Positions 4,108 through 6,574 of a stretch of 6,574 nt of DNA are shown here, piece after piece. Both the position numbers and the translations under genes were made by a program. The stretch's first letter is position 1, and each line of letters starts with the position of its first letter. The notes under the pieces were generated by a model. The model saw nothing but the letters and a program-made list of their open reading frames with translations, made no database searches and was not told the DNA's origin. Origin of the DNA: Oscillospiraceae bacterium (GTDB lineage: Bacteria > Bacillota > Clostridia > Oscillospirales > CAG-272); assembly GCA_015065205.1 (NCBI GenBank), contig SVQS01000108.1:1-6574 (forward strand), given 5' to 3'.

Positions 4108-5859
4108 ATGAACAACATTCCAAGATGTGAGCATCCCCGTCCCGACAGACTGCGCGAGCAGTGGATGAACCTCAACGGTGTGTGGGATTTTGAAATTGAT
4201 AATGACAAAGTAGGACTTGAGGCGAAGTTTTACGAAAGGGACAGCCTCGACCAAAAAATCAACGTTCCGTTCTCGCCCGAGACTGTTCTGTCAGGGATAG
4301 GACACACCGATTTTATGAATGCGGTTTGGTATCGCAGAAATATTGATATTCCCGCAGAGTGGGCCGGCAAGCGTGTGATTTTGCACATCGACGCCTGCGA
4401 TCACACCACGCGCGTATTTGTTAACGGCAAGTCGGTAGGTGCGCCGCACAAGGGTGGCTACACGTCTTTTGCTTATGATATCACCGACGCGCTTGGCGAA
4501 AAGGACAATTACATCACAATTTATGCCGAGGATGACATTCTTTCGGGCAAGCAATTTGCGGGCAAGCAGTCCACAAAGCTGAACTCTTACGGCTGCTTCT
4601 ACACGCGCACCACGGGCATTTGGCAGACCGTTTGGCTCGAGGCTGTCGAGGTGGCACACGTTCTTTCTTACAAGGTTTACCCCAACATTTCGGGCCCGTC
4701 GGTTGTCATCGAAACCGCCACGGTTGGCACGCAAAGTGACGACACGTTGTGCGTAAAAGCCTATTATGAGGGCAAACTGATGGGTTCTGCCACCACCAAA
4801 ATGGCATCTGCCACCACCGTTATGGAAATCGAGCTTGCCGAAGCACACCTTTGGGAGTGCGGCAACGGCAGGCTTTACGATCTTGTTTTCGAGCTGACGT
4901 CGGGTGAGGCGGTAGACGTGATGAACGGCTACTTTGGCTTGCGCGAGGTAAAGCTCACCAAAGAGAACGGCTTGCAGATCAACGGCAAGACGGTGTTCGG
5001 TCGTTTTGTTCTCGACCAAGGCTTCAATCCCGAGGGCGTCATTACGGCTCCTTCCGATGAAGCACTGAAATTTGATATTGAAGCTTCGATGGCTTGCGGA
5101 TTTAACGGCGCACGTCTGCACCAAAAGGTGTTTGAGCCTCGCTTCCTTTACCACGCTGACAAGCTCGGCTACATGGTTTGGGCAGAGGCGGGCAACTGGG
5201 GCATGGATCACACCGATTTTACTAATTTGGAGAATTGTCTGCCTGAGTGGCTCGAAGAAATGGAACGCGATTTCTCGCACCCGTCCGTCATTGGCTGGTG
5301 TCCTTTCAACGAGACGTGGGATAGAGACGGACGCTCGCAAAGCATCGCGCTTATCGATAGCATCTACGATATCACCAAGGCGATCGACCCCACGCGTCCC
5401 GTTGTTGCAACGAGTGGATCGTTCCCAACGACGAGAACCGACGTGCACGACGTTCACGATTACGAGCAAGATCCAGCGCTTTTCCGTTCCTATTATGCCG
5501 AAATGGACAAGGGCATTGCGCGCGACCAGCTTTGGAGAATGAAGCCCGAGCTGCAGGTTTATAAAACCGAACTGCCCGTGTTTATGAGCGAATACGGCGG
5601 CATCCGTTGGGTAATGGATGACGACAACGCAGGTTGGGGCTACGGTGCGTCCGTACTCAGCGAGGACGAATTCTTCACTCGTCTTGAGGGACTCACCGAT
5701 GCCATCCTCGAAAATCCGCATTTCTTCGCCTTTTGCTACACCCAGCTCACCGACGTTGAGCAAGAGCAAAACGGTCTCCTTACCTACGACCGCCGCTTCA
5801 AATTCCCCGTGGAAAAATATGCGAGAATATTTAGTAAAAAATCAGTAATTGAAAAGTAA
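4108..5859 (+). CDS. Glycoside hydrolase family 2 enzyme (beta-galactosidase/glucuronidase-type fold)
   Basis: A 583-residue protein started at an ATG 7 nt after AAAGGAG (4094-4100). Domain order: an N-terminal sugar-binding jelly roll (about 10-180, with NLNGVWDF at 21-28, WYRR at 74-77, FVNGKSVG at 104-111 and GIWQTVWLE at 170-178), an immunoglobulin-like domain (about 185-285), and a TIM barrel (about 288-575) beginning INGKTVFGRF. The acid/base is predicted as Glu402 in PFNETWD and the nucleophile as Glu495 in FMSEYGG. There is no signal peptide and no extra C-terminal domain, which is usual for short cytoplasmic GH2 proteins. The NxK motif that binds the glucuronate carboxylate in beta-glucuronidases is not visible; FCYTQLTDVEQEQNGLL stands there instead, so glucuronidase activity is unlikely and the substrate is open. 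It probably works with the divergent GH30 enzyme. Confidence 0.93.
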   Translation: MNNIPRCEHPRPDRLREQWMNLNGVWDFEIDNDKVGLEAKFYERDSLDQKINVPFSPETVLSGIGHTDFMNAVWYRRNIDIPAEWAGKRVILHIDACDHTTRVFVNGKSVGAPHKGGYTSFAYDITDALGEKDNYITIYAEDDILSGKQFAGKQSTKLNSYGCFYTRTTGIWQTVWLEAVEVAHVLSYKVYPNISGPSVVIETATVGTQSDDTLCVKAYYEGKLMGSATTKMASATTVMEIELAEAHLWECGNGRLYDLVFELTSGEAVDVMNGYFGLREVKLTKENGLQINGKTVFGRFVLDQGFNPEGVITAPSDEALKFDIEASMACGFNGARLHQKVFEPRFLYHADKLGYMVWAEAGNWGMDHTDFTNLENCLPEWLEEMERDFSHPSVIGWCPFNETWDRDGRSQSIALIDSIYDITKAIDPTRPVVATSGSFPTTRTDVHDVHDYEQDPALFRSYYAEMDKGIARDQLWRMKPELQVYKTELPVFMSEYGGIRWVMDDDNAGWGYGASVLSEDEFFTRLEGLTDAILENPHFFAFCYTQLTDVEQEQNGLLTYDRRFKFPVEKYARIFSKKSVIEK

Positions 5860-5868
5860 TAGAGAAAT

Positions 5869-5904
5869 TGTGGGGGAAACTTCTTGCAAGAAGTTTCCCC
5901 CACA
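5869..5904. terminator. Perfect 36-bp palindrome after the GH2 gene
   Basis: TGTGGGGGAAACTTCTTG (5869-5886) is followed directly by its exact reverse complement (5887-5904). It starts 9 bp after the GH2 stop and would form a very stable hairpin ending the transcript. Only CCCCTTT follows, with no T-run, so termination, 3'-end protection or a dispersed palindromic repeat are all possible. From memory, similar 'GTTTCCCCCACACCCC' sequences recur in gut Clostridia; this was not verified. Confidence 0.7.
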
Positions 5905-5972
5905 CCCCTTTCAAGAACTCTCGCACAAAAATTACCTAAATAGAGTTGTTAACGCACCAACAGACGGTCGGT

Positions 5973-5995
5973 GCACACCGCAAGGGTGTGCTTTT
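5973..5995 (+). terminator. Short terminator
   Basis: GCACACC (5973-5979) pairs with GGTGTGC (5985-5991) around GCAAG and is followed by TTTT. It is a second likely stop for GH2 read-through. An upstream GCACC (5954-5958) can pair with GGTGC (5970-5974) as an alternative fold. Confidence 0.65.
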
Positions 5996-6008
5996 GCTAT
6001 CGCGAGCT

Positions 6009-6077
6009 CCCAGGGACCACCGAGACCCTGGTCGCTAAAAAGTAACACGAGCCGCAGCGAGACCTACCGAGACCCTG
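6009..6077. repeat. Direct repeat and hairpin in non-coding DNA
   Basis: ACCGAGACCCTG is repeated exactly at 6019-6030 and 6066-6077, a 47-bp period. The near-flanking bases are also alike (ACC-ACCGAG and ACCTACCGAG). The first copy also sits in a hairpin, CCAGGG (6010-6015) with CCCTGG (6026-6031). The rest of 6078-6217 shows no gene and no other clear structure. Confidence 0.5.
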
Positions 6078-6217
6078 ATTTTTAAGAAAGTTGTTTCATA
6101 ATAGTTGCGGTTGCCAAATCTGCAAAGCGATGCAAAAAAACAAACGCATTTCGCAAACCAATCGTCAGCCTGACAGCCAAGGCCTTTGGTAAGGGATGCT
6201 TTTTGATGGCGTCAATC

Positions 6218-6289
6218 CTCTCTTTTTTGAAAAAGCGTTGACAAATCCGCAGTTTTGTGGTATAATAAGGTAAATTCTAAAAAAGAGAG
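6218..6289. repeat. 11-bp inverted repeats flanking a promoter
   Basis: CTCTCTTTTTT (6218-6228) and AAAAAAGAGAG (6279-6289) are perfect inverted repeats that bracket the promoter at 6238-6266. They may bind a regulator or be the arms of a small repeat element. The simple base composition raises the chance of coincidence. Confidence 0.45.
6238..6266 (+). promoter_or_regulatory. Full-consensus SigA promoter for the candidate RNA
   Basis: TTGACA (6238-6243), a 17-bp spacer and TATAAT (6261-6266), with an extended -10 TGG. Transcription would begin near 6273. The strength and the absence of a good coding frame downstream suggest an abundant RNA product. Confidence 0.88.
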
Positions 6290-6533
6290 CTTGAAAATAA
6301 AATGGGGAACCTTTTATGGGGGTATTTCGCGACTGACCGTCCACAAAGTTTGCGAATACGAGTCCGGTTCCTATCTTCACAAACCGTTCTTCCGAGGCGA
6401 TGCTTTGGGTGATTGGAACGGTACCTGTTTTGCTATTCACTGCAATTGTAACGGTGAAGGCAAAGCAAAACCGTTTTGTTTAGTTGCTCTCAATAAAAAA
6501 CACCAAAACCCAAGGCGGAGGCCTTGGGTTTTG
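6273..6533 (+). ncRNA. Candidate structured non-coding RNA of about 260 nt
   Basis: Between a consensus promoter and a strong terminator lie three separate stem-loops. SL1: GGAACC (6306-6311) with GGTTCC (6366-6371), enclosing GTATT(T)CGC (6322-6330) with GCGAATAC (6352-6359). SL2: ACCGTTC (6383-6389) with GAACGGT (6416-6422), enclosing CCGAGG (6392-6397) with CTTTGG (6403-6408). SL3: GTTTTGC (6427-6433) with GCAAAAC (6465-6471), enclosing TTCACTG (6436-6442) with CGGTGAA (6452-6458). All the stems are mutually compatible. I see no open frame with a good ribosome-binding site. One frame runs from ATG 6316 to TAG 6481 but has TGA at codon 7. It does not match 6S, SRP, tmRNA, RNase P or a T-box that I can recognise. 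It could also be the leader of a gene beyond the window, although its terminator and the TTGACA that follows argue for a stand-alone unit. Confidence 0.6.
6504..6533 (+). terminator. Strong terminator ending the candidate RNA
   Basis: CAAAACCCAAGGC (6504-6516) pairs over 13 bp with GCCTTGGGTTTTG (6521-6533) around GGAG. The T-run is paired with the A-run, the same design as the terminators at 220-260 and 1472-1512. Confidence 0.85.
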
Positions 6534-6551
6534 CCTTGCAATAAAAACAAA

Positions 6552-6557
6552 TTGACA
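6552..6557 (+). promoter_or_regulatory. -35 box of a promoter cut off by the window end
   Basis: TTGACA stands 17 bp before the last base of the window, so a -10 box would start at the first base beyond it. It implies that a new transcription unit begins just outside. The -10 cannot be seen. Confidence 0.4.
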
Positions 6558-6574
6558 CTTGTGTGGCATACAAA

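Noticed and set aside
4291..5769. Minus-strand 492-codon frame antisense to GH2
   Set aside because: It is a long shadow frame caused by codon bias. The plus-strand GH2 reading is complete and supported by motifs and signals.
5849..6085. Plus-strand 78-codon frame after GH2
   Set aside because: It starts inside the GH2 stop region, runs through the 36-bp palindrome, the terminator and the direct repeats, and has no ribosome-binding site.
6165..6440. Minus-strand 91-codon frame
   Set aside because: It covers the promoter and the stem-loops of the candidate RNA in antisense and shows no recognisable domain or start signal.
6381..6440. T-box riboswitch in the candidate RNA
   Set aside because: GGTGATTGGAACGGTACC only loosely resembles a T-box (GGUGGNACCGCG). 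The core does not match, and no aminoacyl-tRNA or amino-acid gene is visible downstream.

Overview
The window looks like a piece of genome from an uncultured gut Clostridium-type Firmicute (Clostridia, perhaps Oscillospirales or a neighbour). This is an inference. It rests on strong AAAGGAG ribosome-binding sites, consensus SigA promoters (TTGAMA/TTGACA, 17-bp spacer, TATAAT, usually with an extended -10 TGn), hairpin terminators whose A and T tracts also pair, AT-rich intergenic DNA, and cytoplasmic glycoside hydrolases. No 16S gene or species marker is present.

Layout. (1) 1-600: the last 29 codons of an upstream gene (perhaps a site-specific recombinase), a hairpin, then a 3'-only fragment of tRNA-Asn(GUU) with its terminator. 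These are followed by non-coding DNA that carries several more decayed tRNA 3'-end pieces in both orientations. (2) 607-1263: a DUF5694 / TraB-TIKI-like protein. (3) 1264-1715: non-coding and densely structured. It holds a second 'tRNA 3' end - terminator palindrome - inverted tRNA 3' end' arrangement, a predicted three-way-junction fold, another terminator, and an inverted array of TTCATNA heptads. (4) 1716-2072: a four-helix-bundle (23S rRNA intervening-sequence, S23-type) protein. (5) 2183-2512: a three-helix membrane protein of unknown function, ending in a bidirectional terminator. (6) 2558-3922 (minus) and 4108-5859 (plus): divergent GH30 and GH2 glycoside hydrolases that share a 185-bp promoter region containing symmetrical repeats. 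(7) 5860-6574: no convincing protein gene. It contains a perfect 36-bp palindrome, a terminator, a direct repeat, and a strong promoter driving a roughly 260-nt transcript. That transcript can fold into three separate stem-loops plus a terminator, so it is a candidate structured non-coding RNA.

The genes form two groups. The two hydrolases have no signal peptides and probably act together in the cytoplasm on an imported beta-linked glycan or glycoside; they are about half GC. The DUF5694 and four-helix-bundle genes are clearly more AT-rich and sit among repeats. Their promoter and leader segments resemble each other closely, which fits accessory DNA gained near a tRNA locus. The points most worth a second look are the candidate RNA at 6273-6533, the repeated tRNA-derived inverted units at 161-310 and 1284-1366, and the three-way-junction element at 1371-1433.
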